Shown here: one piece after another, positions 26,922 through 37,619 of the stretch | Layout of the letters: every line of letters begins with the position of its first letter | Numbering within the stretch: the stretch's first letter is position 1 | From: Williamsia limnetica | GTDB taxonomy: Bacteria; Actinomycetota; Actinomycetes; Mycobacteriales; Mycobacteriaceae | Direction of reading: 5' to 3' | Length of the DNA: 52,470 nt | Assembly (NCBI RefSeq): GCF_003217475.1 | Contig: NZ_QJSP01000019.1 | Span: 69,167-121,636 of the forward strand | Position numbers and translations under genes: made by a program | Notes under the pieces: model-generated | Seen by the model: only the letters and a program-made list of their open reading frames with translations | Told to the model about the DNA's origin: nothing | Database searches by the model: none

Positions 26922-28208
26922 GTGGACTACGACCTGCCCGACGACATCACCCAGATCCTGCGGGAGCTCGACGACTTCATCGACACCGAGATCAAGCCAC
27001 TGCAGGAGCACGACGACAACAACCGCTTCTTCGATCACCGCCGTGAGTACGCGCGCACCGACTTCGAGGGCGGTGGTGTACCGCGGCAGGACTGGGAAGA
27101 GTTGCTCGGCGAGATGCGCAGGCGGGCAGATGCAGCCGGTTGGTTGCGCTACGGTTTGCCCTCCCACGTCGGCGGCCGCGATGGCTCGAGTTTCAACATG
27201 GCCGTCATCAGAGAACACCTCGCCCACAAGGGCTTGGGCTTGCACAACGACCTCCAGAACGAATCGTCGATCGTCGGGAACTTTCCCTTCGCCCACATGC
27301 TCATGAACTTCGGCACCTCGGAGCAACAGGACGAGTTCCTCGAGCCAATGATCCGCGGCGAGGCACGGATCGGATTCGGACTCACCGAACCAGACCACGG
27401 CAGCGACGCCACCTGGATGGAGACCACCGCACGGAAGGTCGGCGATTCCTGGGTCATCAACGGCGGCAAACGTTTCAACTCCGGCATGCACAATGCCACC
27501 CACGACGTCGTCTTCGCCCGGACCTCAGGGAAAGACGGTGACGCCCGTGGCATCACCGCGTTCTTCGTGCCCACCGACCGCCCCGGCTTCTCCGTCGATT
27601 TCCAGTGGTGGACGTTCAACATGCCAACCGACCACGCCGAGGTGACGATCACCGACGTAGAGGTCCCGGACTCTGCGATCTTCGGTGCCGAAGGCGAGGG
27701 CCTCGCCGTGGCGCAGTCCTTTGTGCACGAGAACCGGATCCGGCAGGCTGCCTCCGGCGTCGGCGCCGCCCAGTACTGTATCGACCAGAGCGTCGAATAT
27801 GCCCGAAGCAGAAACACTTTCGGCGCGCCACTGGCGACCCGGCAGGCAATCCAGTTTCCGCTCGTCGAGCTGCACACCGAAGCCGAACTCGTCCGCGGGC
27901 TGGTACGCAAGACCGCGTGGGAACTCGACCGCGTCCCCCACATGCAGATCAGCGACCGTGTCTCCATGTGCAACTACCGCGCCAACCGCCTCGTCTGCGA
28001 CGCCGCGGACCAGGCCATCCAGGTCCATGGCGGCATGGGATACACCCGCCACATGCCCTTTGAACACATCTACCGCCACCACCGCCGTTACCGCATCACC
28101 GAAGGGTCCGACGAAGTGCAGATCCGCAAGATTGCCGGGTACCTCTTCGGCTTCGCCGGACCGGGCAAACGCCGCGCCGACGGTGCTGCGAGAGCGGGCG
28201 AACAGTAG
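26922..28208 (+). CDS. acyl-CoA dehydrogenase (ACAD10/11-like)
   Basis: 428 aa from GTG 26922 with GGAGAGAGG upstream. FAD/acyl-CoA signatures: FGLTEPDHGSDATWMETTA (about 148-166), a Trp-containing FAD segment (WVINGGKRFNSG), and the C-terminal motif QVHGGMGYTRHMPFEHIYRH followed by ITEGSDEVQIRK, where the catalytic Glu is expected. It oxidises, or eliminates from, an acyl-CoA. The next gene is a kinase that starts 3 bp downstream. This pairing resembles ACAD10/11, in which a kinase and a dehydrogenase domain cooperate on 4-hydroxyacyl-CoAs. The actual substrate is not known. Confidence 0.9.
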   Translation: MDYDLPDDITQILRELDDFIDTEIKPLQEHDDNNRFFDHRREYARTDFEGGGVPRQDWEELLGEMRRRADAAGWLRYGLPSHVGGRDGSSFNMAVIREHLAHKGLGLHNDLQNESSIVGNFPFAHMLMNFGTSEQQDEFLEPMIRGEARIGFGLTEPDHGSDATWMETTARKVGDSWVINGGKRFNSGMHNATHDVVFARTSGKDGDARGITAFFVPTDRPGFSVDFQWWTFNMPTDHAEVTITDVEVPDSAIFGAEGEGLAVAQSFVHENRIRQAASGVGAAQYCIDQSVEYARSRNTFGAPLATRQAIQFPLVELHTEAELVRGLVRKTAWELDRVPHMQISDRVSMCNYRANRLVCDAADQAIQVHGGMGYTRHMPFEHIYRHHRRYRITEGSDEVQIRKIAGYLFGFAGPGKRRADGAARAGEQ

Positions 28209-28210
28209 CG

Positions 28211-29569
28211 ATGATCGATCCCGGCGAGTTGACCCGTCGATTGGCCTCGAGGCTGAGCGAGGTGTTCGGACACGACACGGAGATCACCGAACTCGTGCGC
28301 CTGACCGGTGGAGCCAACAGCGAGACCTGGTCGTTCGTTGCTTCGATCGAGGGAAGTACGCGCCGGCTGATCCTGCGGCGGCAACCGGGTGATCCGAACG
28401 GGCCGCTCGGAATGACTCGCGAATCGCGTGTCATCGCGGCAGCCGAGCGAGCAGGCGTCGCCGTTCCGAAGCTGGTGGATTGTGCGGGTGCGGACAGCAC
28501 CCTGGGTGCCCAGTACCTCATCTGCGAGCACATCGAGGGTGAGACGATCCCACGAAAGTTACTGCGCGACGAACGATTTGCACAGGCGCGTATCGGCATG
28601 GCCACACAGCTCGGCCGGACCCTTGCGCAAATCCACTCGATCCCGACCGATTCGGTGCCGGAGTTGCGGACGGTGCCGGCAGGTGGCGTCGAGGACCTCC
28701 GGCAGCGATATCTCGAACTCGATACCCCGTCCGCGGTCACCGAGATCGCCTTGGCCTGGTTGGCCGGGCATCAACCCGAACCTGTCGCCGAAGCGGTGGT
28801 CCACGGCGACTTCCGTAACGGCAATCTGATCGTCGACGAGACCGGGCTGGTAGCCGTGATCGACTGGGAGCTCGCCCATATCGGCGACCCACGTGAGGAT
28901 CTCGGCTGGCTACTCGTCAAGTGCTGGCGATTCGGCACCGAGCCCGAGGTCGGGGGTTTCGGCAGCATCGACGAACTCCTCGATGGATATGCCGAGGCCG
29001 CCGGGCACCGGCCAGATGTGGACGCCGTGCGCTGGTGGCAGCTCTATCGCACGGTCTGGTGGAGCATCGGCTGCGCGCAGATGGTCGCACGGCACCTATC
29101 CGGTAAGGAGCGCTCGGTGGAGCTGGCGACCATCGGACGTCGGGTCTGCGAACAAGAACACGATGTGTTGCTTCTGTTGGGCTATCCGGCCGGGCCGGAG
29201 TCACCTGCGGCATCCGAACCGGACGAGCCAGACCTGCACGGCCGCCCGACGGCTGCCGAGCTGGTGGAAGCAGTCGGCGAGTTCCTGCGCGACTCCGTGG
29301 TACCCGGCCCAGACCGCGAGATGGGGTTCAAAGCCCGCGTTGCTGCCAACGCGCTCGCCATCGTCGAGCGCGAACTGACCATCGGAAGCGATCAGCGCCA
29401 GGCGAGTCGGGAGCGATTCGAAGCTCTGGGTTTTCGCTCCGAAACCGAACTGGCATTGGCCGTCCGCGCCGGAGAAATCGATGCCGCAGATACCGCGATG
29501 ATGTCAGCTGTCCGGGCATCGGTCACCGATCGCCTGGCGGTGGCCAATCCCCGCTACTTGAGTCAATAG
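28211..29569 (+). CDS. APH-family phosphotransferase fused to DUF6285
   Basis: 452 aa. The APH kinase domain covers about 10-300, with an ATP-binding loop (LTGGANSETW), an EHIEGETIP hinge, catalytic loop VVHGDFRNGN (Asp200, Asn205) and metal-binding AVIDWELAHIGDP (Asp218). These extended motifs belong to the ACAD10/11-like subgroup rather than antibiotic kinases. Residues about 345-452 form a separate helical module (ELVEAVGEFLRDSVVPGPDR, then FKARVAANALAIVERE) matching DUF6285, which is often a free-standing gene next to such kinases; here it is fused. Start ATG 28211 is 3 bp after the dehydrogenase stop. Confidence 0.85.
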   Translation: MIDPGELTRRLASRLSEVFGHDTEITELVRLTGGANSETWSFVASIEGSTRRLILRRQPGDPNGPLGMTRESRVIAAAERAGVAVPKLVDCAGADSTLGAQYLICEHIEGETIPRKLLRDERFAQARIGMATQLGRTLAQIHSIPTDSVPELRTVPAGGVEDLRQRYLELDTPSAVTEIALAWLAGHQPEPVAEAVVHGDFRNGNLIVDETGLVAVIDWELAHIGDPREDLGWLLVKCWRFGTEPEVGGFGSIDELLDGYAEAAGHRPDVDAVRWWQLYRTVWWSIGCAQMVARHLSGKERSVELATIGRRVCEQEHDVLLLLGYPAGPESPAASEPDEPDLHGRPTAAELVEAVGEFLRDSVVPGPDREMGFKARVAANALAIVERELTIGSDQRQASRERFEALGFRSETELALAVRAGEIDAADTAMMSAVRASVTDRLAVANPRYLSQ

Positions 29570-29588
29570 CTCCGCCGGAGCCCGGAAG

Positions 29589-29639
29589 TGGTGGGTTCTG
29601 GCGAGTGAACCCGCAGGTCGCGTCCGCCAGAACCCACCA
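29589..29639. repeat. intergenic hairpin repeat, copy 1
   Basis: Perfect 15-bp inverted repeat, TGGTGGGTTCTGGCG at 29589-29603 and its complement at 29625-29639, with a 21-nt loop. It sits between the convergent kinase and glycerol kinase genes. A second copy at 36149-36199 shares the left arm and about two thirds of the loop, so this is a dispersed element. It could serve as a bidirectional terminator. Confidence 0.85.
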
Positions 29640-29657
29640 TCTCGGGGGCTGGGGAGG

Positions 29658-31175
29658 TCAGGCCGGATCCCATTGCGACGCCAGATCGACAGCCATGGAC
29701 CAGTTGGCGACCCGGCGTGATCTGTCGGCAGGATCGATACCCGGCTTCCACACCGCACCGGTGTGCCAGTTGCGGCGAAGTTGTTGCTCATCGGTCCACA
29801 ACCCCACACTGAACCCGGCGGCGTAGGCGGCACCCAGTGCGACGGCCTCGGCCATCTGTGGACGCTTCACCGTGACGTCGCAGATGTCTGCGATGGTCTG
29901 CATGAGGGTGTTGTTGGCGGTCATACCACCATCGACCACCAACTCGGTCAACGACATGTCGACCCCTGCTGCGGCCAGATCGTCGTTGAGCGCCGCGACC
30001 ATCGACCGGGCCGCAAAGGCGTTGGTCTCCAATGCGGCTCGTGCCAGATGACCTCTTGTGATGTACGACGTCAGGCCCACGATCAGCCCGCGGCTGGCGG
30101 ATACCCAGTGCGGCGCATGCAGTCCCGAGAACGCCGGGACGATGTAGCAGCCGCCATTGTCGTCGACCGTTGTCGCGAGCGTCTCGATCTCGGCCGCGGT
30201 ATCGATGATCCCGAGGTTCTCCCTGATCCATTCGACCAGTGCACCCGCCGTGGGATTTGTACCCTCCAAGGCATAACGGATCGGTTGGCCGTCCATCTGA
30301 AACGCCACCGTGGTGATCAGGCCGTGCCGCGAACGGACCAGTGTCGTGCCCGTATTGAAGAGCAAGAATCCCCCGGTGCCGAGGGTGTACTTGGACTCGC
30401 CGGCCCGCAGCGCCGTCTGCCCCACCAACGCAGCTTGCTGATCACCGATCATCGCGCTGATCGGGATACCCGGGACCGGGGTCACTGTTGCCCCCACCTT
30501 GCTCAAGGACGGCCGAATCTCAGGGAGGATCTGGGCGGGAATGTCGAATATCTCGAGAAGGCGAGGATCCCACTGCGCGGTCTCGATGTTCATGAGCATG
30601 GTGCGACTGGCATTGGTGGGATCGGTGATGTGCAGGCCGCCATGAACACCGCCGGTGAGGTTCCACACGAGCCAGCTGTCCATCGTCCCGAAAAGGACTG
30701 TGCCGGCCGCGGCCGCAGCGCGAGATCCGGGACAGGCATCGAGCAGCCAGCGCAGGCGTGGCGCACTGAAATAGTTGGACAGCGGTGCACCGGTCCGGCG
30801 CTCGACGTCGGCCCCGATCCCTTGCTCGCGCAGCGACTCGACCATCTCAGAGGTCCGGGTGTCCTGCCACACGATCGCGCGATGCAACGGAATACCGGTG
30901 GTGCGGTCCCAGATGACCGTGGTCTCACGCTGATTGGTGATACCGAGCCCCACCAGCTCGCTCGGGTCGATGCCGCCGGAAGCGAGTGCCGCGGGAATCA
31001 ACCGCTCGACAAGATGCCAGATCTCGAGCGCGTCGTGTTCGACCCAGCCGGGTTCCGGGAAGTACTGAGTGTGCTTGCGCTGAGCCATCGACACCATGAC
31101 GCCGCCGCGGTCGTAGATGATGCAACGCGTCGAACTCGTTCCCTGATCGATCGCGGCGACGTACCTCGTGGTCAC
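29658..31175 (-). CDS. glycerol kinase paralogue (FGGY family)
   Basis: 505 aa from GTG 31175, overlapping the iclR stop by 3 bp. FGGY motifs: phosphate-1 loop AIDQGTSSTR at the N-terminus, [37 protein letters not shown], and the C-terminal FGGY signature region (LTELVVDGGMTANNTLMQTI). These are glycerol-kinase-like throughout. It differs clearly from the second kinase across the divergent region, for example HTQYFPEPGWVEHD against [16 protein letters not shown]. It may prefer glycerol or a related polyol. Co-transcribed with iclR on the minus strand. Confidence 0.85.
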   Translation of the reverse strand: MTTRYVAAIDQGTSSTRCIIYDRGGVMVSMAQRKHTQYFPEPGWVEHDALEIWHLVERLIPAALASGGIDPSELVGLGITNQRETTVIWDRTTGIPLHRAIVWQDTRTSEMVESLREQGIGADVERRTGAPLSNYFSAPRLRWLLDACPGSRAAAAAGTVLFGTMDSWLVWNLTGGVHGGLHITDPTNASRTMLMNIETAQWDPRLLEIFDIPAQILPEIRPSLSKVGATVTPVPGIPISAMIGDQQAALVGQTALRAGESKYTLGTGGFLLFNTGTTLVRSRHGLITTVAFQMDGQPIRYALEGTNPTAGALVEWIRENLGIIDTAAEIETLATTVDDNGGCYIVPAFSGLHAPHWVSASRGLIVGLTSYITRGHLARAALETNAFAARSMVAALNDDLAAAGVDMSLTELVVDGGMTANNTLMQTIADICDVTVKRPQMAEAVALGAAYAAGFSVGLWTDEQQLRRNWHTGAVWKPGIDPADRSRRVANWSMAVDLASQWDPA

Positions 31176-31987
31176 GGCAGCTGCCCGTGACCCATGGCAC
31201 GCGAGATCGATCGCGCTGAACCGATGACGTTGTCCAACAGCGCTGAGCGCGGTGTGCCGCTGCTGTCACACAGCTCGTCGACTGCACCAGAGATGCCCAC
31301 CGCCGCCATCACGACTCCGCCCTGATCCCGGACAGGCGCAGCGATCGTCGCCACCTCGGGATCAAAATCACCACATCCACAGGCCCAACCCTTGTCTCGG
31401 ACCTCCGCGAGTTCGTGGGCCAGTTCCGCGCCGTCGGTGATCGTGCGGTGCGTGAATCGCTCGAGTCGGCCGGCGCCCAGTTCCCTGGCCAGACGTACGT
31501 CGAAGGCGAGATGGATCCGGCCGAGCGCCGTCGCATGCGCGGGAACGATCTGTCCGGTGCGCAGCGATGGAAGTCCGACGCCATTCGCAGACAGCACATC
31601 GTGCACGATGCGCACCTGCTTGCCGCCGAGCACGCTGATCTGGGTAGCCATCGCGGTCCGCGCCGCCAAGGCGTCGGTCCAGTTCATCGCCCGGGCCCGG
31701 ACCTCGTTGAGATCCCATTGGTTCTTGCGCGCACCGAACGGGTCGTCGGCAAGCCGGTATCCGGCGGTGTCGGACGTCTGCTCGACGGCACCGACTGCGA
31801 CCAGGGTGCGGACCAGCCCATGGACCGTTGTCTTGGCGAGGCCGAGCGTGGAGGCGATCTCCGCCAGCCCCACGGGCTCGGGCCTGGTGGCGAGCACATG
31901 CAACACGGCGGTCGCGCGCTCCACCGACTGGATAAGACCTGGCACCCTTCGGACGCTACTCGCACACCGGGGCGAGACGTTCGACAT
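31172..31987 (-). CDS. IclR-family transcriptional regulator of the glycerol locus
   Basis: 271 aa from ATG 31987. GTG 31945 ([19 protein letters not shown]) is a credible alternative, since the conserved domain begins exactly there. The N-terminal winged HTH (about 15-75) contains [19 protein letters not shown]. The C-terminal effector domain includes [24 protein letters not shown]. Its position between two glycerol kinase genes suggests a GylR-like role responding to glycerol or glycerol-3-phosphate. A perfect 19-bp palindrome covers the ATG, consistent with autoregulation. Confidence 0.85.
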   Translation of the reverse strand: MSNVSPRCASSVRRVPGLIQSVERATAVLHVLATRPEPVGLAEIASTLGLAKTTVHGLVRTLVAVGAVEQTSDTAGYRLADDPFGARKNQWDLNEVRARAMNWTDALAARTAMATQISVLGGKQVRIVHDVLSANGVGLPSLRTGQIVPAHATALGRIHLAFDVRLARELGAGRLERFTHRTITDGAELAHELAEVRDKGWACGCGDFDPEVATIAAPVRDQGGVVMAAVGISGAVDELCDSSGTPRSALLDNVIGSARSISRAMGHGQLP

Positions 31988-31996
31988 TGTCGAACG
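31978..31996. promoter_or_regulatory. 19-bp palindromic operator candidate at the iclR start
   Basis: Perfect 9+1+9 palindrome CGTTCGACATTGTCGAACG centred on 31987, the first base of the iclR ATG. It lies in the 101-bp region between iclR and the divergent glpK. A related smaller palindrome, CTTCGACGAAG, is at 32069-32079 just before the glpK ribosome-binding site. Both share TTCGA half-sites, so one regulator could control both directions. Confidence 0.65.
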
Positions 31997-32088
31997 CGCT
32001 CCCTGCTCATCGCCCGGCCACGTGCATAGCGTGGAAGTCGGATGAGACACGCATCACCCGTGAAGACCCTTCGACGAAGCAGGGATAC

Positions 32089-33603
<1,515 letters not shown>

Positions 33604-33652
33604 CCGGCCGCCCCGAACTCGTTTCATCCCTTTCGAACTCGAGGAGAACCTC

Positions 33653-35389
33653 ATGACATTGCAACCACTCGCGATCAGCCCCGAATCACGGCGCGCCGCA
33701 CTCGAATCCATGACCGAAGGTGAGCTCGACGTGCTGGTCATCGGCGCCGGGGTCGTCGGCGCCGGAGCCGCCCTCGATGCCGCCACCCGTGGCCTCCGCG
33801 TCGGGATGGTCGAGGCCATCGACTACGCGGCCGGGACATCGAGCCGGTCGTCCAAGCTGTTCCACGGCGGGCTCCGCTACCTCAAGCAACTCAACTTCTC
33901 GCTCGTCTTCGAAGCGCTACGCGAGCGAAAGTTGATGCTGAACACCATCGCACCGCATCTGGTGCGCCCGGTGGAGTTCATCTTCCCGCTCGTCACACCC
34001 GCCTACGACCGCGCCTACGCCGGCGCAGGGATCGGCTTCTACGACCTGCTCGGCGCGGGGCGTGGGGTCCCCCATCATCTTCGACATATCGGCAAACGCC
34101 GAACCTTCGACATCTTCCCCGGCGCCAAGCGTGGCAAGATCCGCGGCGGGGTGCTGTTCTACGAGGGACAGGTCGACGACGCCCGGCACACGATGATGCT
34201 GGCCCGGACCGCGGCGAGCTACGGGGCACTGTGCGCATCGAGTGCCCGCGTAACGGACTACCTACGGGAAGGCGACCGGGTCGTCGGTGCCCGTATCGAG
34301 GACCTGGAAACCGGTGAGCACGTGGATGTTCGCGCGAAGCACGTGGTCAATGCCGCGGGTGTGTGGACCGACGAGCTGCAGGAGATCCTCGGCGAGAAGG
34401 GCAAGATGCGCGTGAAGGCCTCTAAAGGCGTTCACATCGTCGTCCCCCGCGACCGCATCGACTCAGCCGTAGGACTCATCACCGAAACCGAGAAAAGTCT
34501 GCTGTTCGTCATCCCCTGCCCGTGGAGCGAGGACTTCTGGATCATCGGCACCACCGACACCGAGTGGAATCTCGATCTGGCCCACCCGGCCGCGAGCAGC
34601 GCCGATCTCGACTACATCCTGGCCGAGGTCAATGTGATGCTCGAAAAGCCGCTGGTGCGAGACGACATCGTCGGCGTCTATGCCGGGTTGCGTCCGCTAC
34701 TGGCCGGTGAATCGGACCAGACCAGCAAGCTCTCCCGCGAGCACGCTGTGGTCTCCGCCGCCCCAGGTCTCACCGTGATCGCGGGCGGCAAGTACACCAC
34801 CTATCGGGTGATGGCCGAAGACGCGATCGACGCCGCGGTCGACGGTGTGCGCGGTGTGGAACCCTCACGCACGGCAAGCGTCCCGCTCGTCGGCGCAGAT
34901 GGCTTCGACGACCTGTGGGAGGCACGTGTGCGCTTGGCCAACGAACACCGCCTGCCGGTGAAGACGGTCGCACATCTGCTGCGCCGCTACGGCAGTGCGA
35001 TCAGCGAGATCTTCGAACTCATCGCTGCCGAACCTGAGTTGGGAAATCCCTTGGCCACCAGCGACGATCGCTACCTCGGCGCCGAGATCCGTTACGCGGT
35101 GACCCATGAAGGTGCCCTGCACCTCGTCGACATCCTGGCGCGACGCACCCGGGTCTCGATCGAGACAGCCGACCGTGGCAAGAGCGCTGCAGTCGAGGTC
35201 GCGGACATCGTTGCCGACACCCTCGGATGGGACGCCGCGCAGCGTCAACGCGAGATCGAGAATTACTGTGCCCGAGTCGATGCCGAGATCGAATCACAAC
35301 GGCAGCCCGACGACCGGACGGCCGATGCAGCTCGGATGGGCGCACCCGGCATACGCGAATCAGCGGATGCTGCGGACGTCTCGGCATGA
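33653..35389 (+). CDS. glpD: FAD-dependent glycerol-3-phosphate dehydrogenase GlpD
   Basis: 578 aa from ATG 33653 with GAGGAGAA upstream. The FAD-binding motif VLVIGAGVVGAG (28-39) is followed by the GlpD signature TSSRSSKLFHGGLRYLKQ (about 62-80). Other typical stretches include AAGVWTDELQ, KASKGVHIVVPRDR and VYAGLRPLL. A C-terminal helical domain contains YAVTHEGALHLVDILARRTR. It oxidises glycerol-3-phosphate to DHAP and passes electrons to quinone. It lies 49 bp after glpK and overlaps glpF by 4 bp. Confidence 0.95.
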   Translation: MTLQPLAISPESRRAALESMTEGELDVLVIGAGVVGAGAALDAATRGLRVGMVEAIDYAAGTSSRSSKLFHGGLRYLKQLNFSLVFEALRERKLMLNTIAPHLVRPVEFIFPLVTPAYDRAYAGAGIGFYDLLGAGRGVPHHLRHIGKRRTFDIFPGAKRGKIRGGVLFYEGQVDDARHTMMLARTAASYGALCASSARVTDYLREGDRVVGARIEDLETGEHVDVRAKHVVNAAGVWTDELQEILGEKGKMRVKASKGVHIVVPRDRIDSAVGLITETEKSLLFVIPCPWSEDFWIIGTTDTEWNLDLAHPAASSADLDYILAEVNVMLEKPLVRDDIVGVYAGLRPLLAGESDQTSKLSREHAVVSAAPGLTVIAGGKYTTYRVMAEDAIDAAVDGVRGVEPSRTASVPLVGADGFDDLWEARVRLANEHRLPVKTVAHLLRRYGSAISEIFELIAAEPELGNPLATSDDRYLGAEIRYAVTHEGALHLVDILARRTRVSIETADRGKSAAVEVADIVADTLGWDAAQRQREIENYCARVDAEIESQRQPDDRTADAARMGAPGIRESADAADVSA

Positions 35390-36132
35390 GTCCCACCGAT
35401 GGTCAGATCTGGCTATGGGAGATCATCGGCACCGCGGTACTGATCCTGCTCGGTGCAGGCGTCGTCGCCGGTAACCAGTTGCTCAAATCGACCGTCCACA
35501 AGGGTGGTCCGTTGATGATCAACATCGGTTGGGGCTTCGCCGTCTTCGCCGGCGCGTCGATCGCGTGGAAGTCCGGCGCTCACCTCAACCCTGCGGTGAC
35601 GCTGGGATTGGCGGTTGCCGACAAGACCGAATGGTCGCAGGTTCCGATCTACATCTGCGCGCAGTTCATCGGCGCCTTCATCGGAGCGATGCTGTGTTAC
35701 CTGGCGTTCAAGAAGAACTTCGACGTCGAACCCCACCCGGAGGACACCCGCGGGATCTTCTGTACCGGGCCACAGGTCAAGAACTACTTCTGGAACGTGG
35801 TCACCGAGGTGATCGGAACCTTCGTCCTGGTGTTCTGGATTCTGCAATCACCCGCGATCTCCGGAAGCGGTGACACACTCGACCTCGGCAACTCCGGACT
35901 CGGTTACGCCGGTGTGGCATTCGTCGTCCTCGTCATCGGCAACAGCCTCGGTGGCCCCACCGGGTACGCCATCAACCCGGCCCGCGACCTGGCTCCGCGC
36001 ATCGCGTACGCCCTGATGCCGATCAAGGGCAAGGGCAGCCGCGAGTGGAACTATGCGTGGGTTCCCGTTGTCGGGCCGGTGATCGGCGGCATCCTCGCCG
36101 GGCTACTGTTCGCAGTCACCAAGAACGTCTGA
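35386..36132 (+). CDS. glpF: glycerol uptake facilitator (aquaglyceroporin) GlpF
   Basis: 248 aa from ATG 35386, an ATGA overlap with the glpD stop. Six TM segments plus two half-helices. NPA boxes are at 68-70 (AHLNPAVTLG) and 197-199 (YAINPARDLAPR). The Asp after the second NPAR is the residue that distinguishes glyceroporins from water channels. It completes the import-phosphorylation-oxidation set with glpK and glpD. Confidence 0.93.
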   Translation: MSPTDGQIWLWEIIGTAVLILLGAGVVAGNQLLKSTVHKGGPLMINIGWGFAVFAGASIAWKSGAHLNPAVTLGLAVADKTEWSQVPIYICAQFIGAFIGAMLCYLAFKKNFDVEPHPEDTRGIFCTGPQVKNYFWNVVTEVIGTFVLVFWILQSPAISGSGDTLDLGNSGLGYAGVAFVVLVIGNSLGGPTGYAINPARDLAPRIAYALMPIKGKGSREWNYAWVPVVGPVIGGILAGLLFAVTKNV

Positions 36133-36148
36133 CCCCGACCCCCGAAGT

Positions 36149-36199
36149 TGGTGGGTTCTGGCGAGCAAACGCCCAGGTGGGCATCGCCGGAACCCACCA
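36149..36199. repeat. intergenic hairpin repeat, copy 2
   Basis: Left arm TGGTGGGTTCTGGCG at 36149-36163, identical to copy 1. The right arm at 36185-36199 has one G-T wobble, and the loop is again 21 nt. It starts 17 bp after the glpF stop and may act as the operon terminator. AACCCACCAT ends both copies. Confidence 0.85.
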
Positions 36200-36203
36200 T
36201 TTT

Positions 36204-36218
36204 GAACACGATGTGTTC
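36204..36218. promoter_or_regulatory. palindrome GAACAC-GAT-GTGTTC
   Basis: Perfect 6+3+6 palindrome just after hairpin copy 2, with another GAACAC at about 36224. It resembles a TetR-type operator. The gene that follows is a pseudogene, so any regulatory target may be lost. Confidence 0.3.
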
Positions 36219-36330
36219 GACGTTGAACACCCGTGCGACGCCGGGAATTGCATCGGCCTCGGCAGTCGGTCGGATGTCACCCTCATGGTCAGGACCGAGG
36301 AGACGCGAGTTGACCATGCCATTTGAGTGA

Positions 36331-36822
36331 TCGCCGTCGCTTCGCGGTCCGACGCACCTCATCGCCGGCGCGAACTCCGGGATCGGCGAGCAGTTCGCCC
36401 GCGCACTCGCAGCCAGGGGCTCGGATCTGGTCCTCGTGGCGAGACGGGCCGACCGGCTCCATGGGCTGGCCGACAAACTGAGCAGCAAGTACGCAGCCGA
36501 CTGCACCGTCGTACCCTTCGACCTGGCCACCGACAATCCTGGCGAAACTCTGCGCGCACAGGTCGACGGCGACATCATCAACGTCTCCCGCACCACAGGC
36601 TTCCAGCCGGTGCCCTCCCTCGCGGTGTACTCGGCGCCAACGGCATTCGTGCTCAGCTGCAGTCAGTCCTTGTGGTTCGAGGCGCAGAAACACGGGATCA
36701 CCGCGTTCACACTTGCGCCTGGTCCGACCACTTCCGAGTTCTTCGACGTCATCAGCGACGGTGCATCGGTCGTGGGCTCGTTCCAGACAGCCGTTCACAC
36801 GCAACATCACGTCGGCGAGTAA
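36331..36822 (+). pseudogene. decayed short-chain dehydrogenase/reductase
   Basis: In one frame after a stop (36328-36330), the sequence reads THLIAGANSGIGEQFARALA, the SDR cofactor motif (GANSGIG), followed by LVLVARRADRLHGLADKL. It then jumps from PGETLRAQVDGD directly to IINVSRTTGFQPVPSLAVYS, so the roughly 60 residues carrying the NAG motif and central helices are missing. The active-site YxxxK reads YSAPT, without the Lys. No start codon precedes the cofactor motif. Broken start, internal deletion and lost catalytic Lys together make this a pseudogene. Confidence 0.8.
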
Positions 36823-36854
36823 TCTTGCCGCGTGGTTATCTGGGATCTCGCGTC

Positions 36855-37544
36855 GTGGTGAAGGATGCGGAATTGACCCGTCCCGCCACGACGCGTTCGC
36901 AACAGAAGGCCGCGACGCGTGACCGTATGTTGGCGGCGGCCTCCGAGCTGTTCGCCGAGCATGACTACGCTGATGTGACGATCGCGGACATAGCCACGCG
37001 CGCAGGCGTCGCCCACGGACTGCTGTTCCATCACTTCTCCAACAAACAGGGAATCTACCGCGCTGTTCTCGACGGGGTTGTCGCACAGATGGACTCTGCG
37101 TTCACCACCCCGGTAGGCGCCGACACCCCGACAGTCATCCGCGCCGCACTGCGCACCCATCTGAGCTACCTCGCGACTCATCGAGGCGTCGCGCTGCGGC
37201 TCATCGTCGGGCGGCGACACCCCGACCCGACGGTCGCCGCCGTGTCCGAGCGCGGACGCACCCGGGCGTTGACGGCGCTGGCGGAATCGCTGGGGCTCGA
37301 CCCGACCAACAAGCTCATGCAGTTCGTCGGCGCCACCCTGGTGGCCGCATTCGACGAAGCGTCGTCGTGGTGGTTGAACGACCCTGATCCGATTCCTGTC
37401 GACGCCCTCGTCACGTCGTTCATCGAACTGGGCATCGGCGCCCTGAAGGGCGTGCAGCACCTCGAAGGGTGCCCCGACCTGCATGGACCCCTCGCCACAT
37501 TGTCTTCCGCCGCCGCCATGGATCATCGCAAACGGACCACTTGA
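36855..37544 (+). CDS. TetR-family transcriptional regulator
   Basis: About 229 aa from GTG 36855 (the adjacent GTG 36858 is equally possible). No clear ribosome-binding site is visible. The N-terminal HTH (about 18-65) has ASELFAEHDYADVTIADIAT, then AGVAHGLLFHHFSNKQGIYR. The C-terminal ligand domain ends EGCPDLHGPLATLSS. It is 75 bp upstream of, and on the same strand as, the FAA hydrolase gene. The intervening promoter contains an inverted repeat, so it may repress itself and the block downstream. Confidence 0.85.
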   Translation: MVKDAELTRPATTRSQQKAATRDRMLAAASELFAEHDYADVTIADIATRAGVAHGLLFHHFSNKQGIYRAVLDGVVAQMDSAFTTPVGADTPTVIRAALRTHLSYLATHRGVALRLIVGRRHPDPTVAAVSERGRTRALTALAESLGLDPTNKLMQFVGATLVAAFDEASSWWLNDPDPIPVDALVTSFIELGIGALKGVQHLEGCPDLHGPLATLSSAAAMDHRKRTT

Positions 37545-37549
37545 CCGCA

Positions 37550-37584
37550 GTTCATTGACTGCCATTCAACGAACGAGCTAGCCT
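37550..37584 (+). promoter_or_regulatory. promoter and inverted-repeat operator of the first catabolic block
   Basis: -35 TTGACT (37555-37560), 18-bp spacer, -10 TAGCCT (37579-37584), 35 bp before the ATG. An inverted repeat, GTTCATTGA (37550-37558) and TCAACGAAC (37566-37574), with one mismatch overlaps the -35 element and spacer, as expected for a TetR-type repressor site. Confidence 0.65.
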
Positions 37585-37619
37585 GGGACTCCTCATCCAC
37601 CACGGACGGAGTTCGGACG

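Noticed and set aside
28211-29569. Aminoglycoside resistance kinase
   Set aside because: The APH fold is present, but the extended IDWELAHIGDP motif, DUF6285 fusion and ACAD coupling point to acyl-CoA metabolism rather than drug resistance.
29763-31190. 475-codon plus-strand open frame
   Set aside because: Antisense to a full-length glycerol kinase. His/Arg-rich shadow translation with no recognisable domain.
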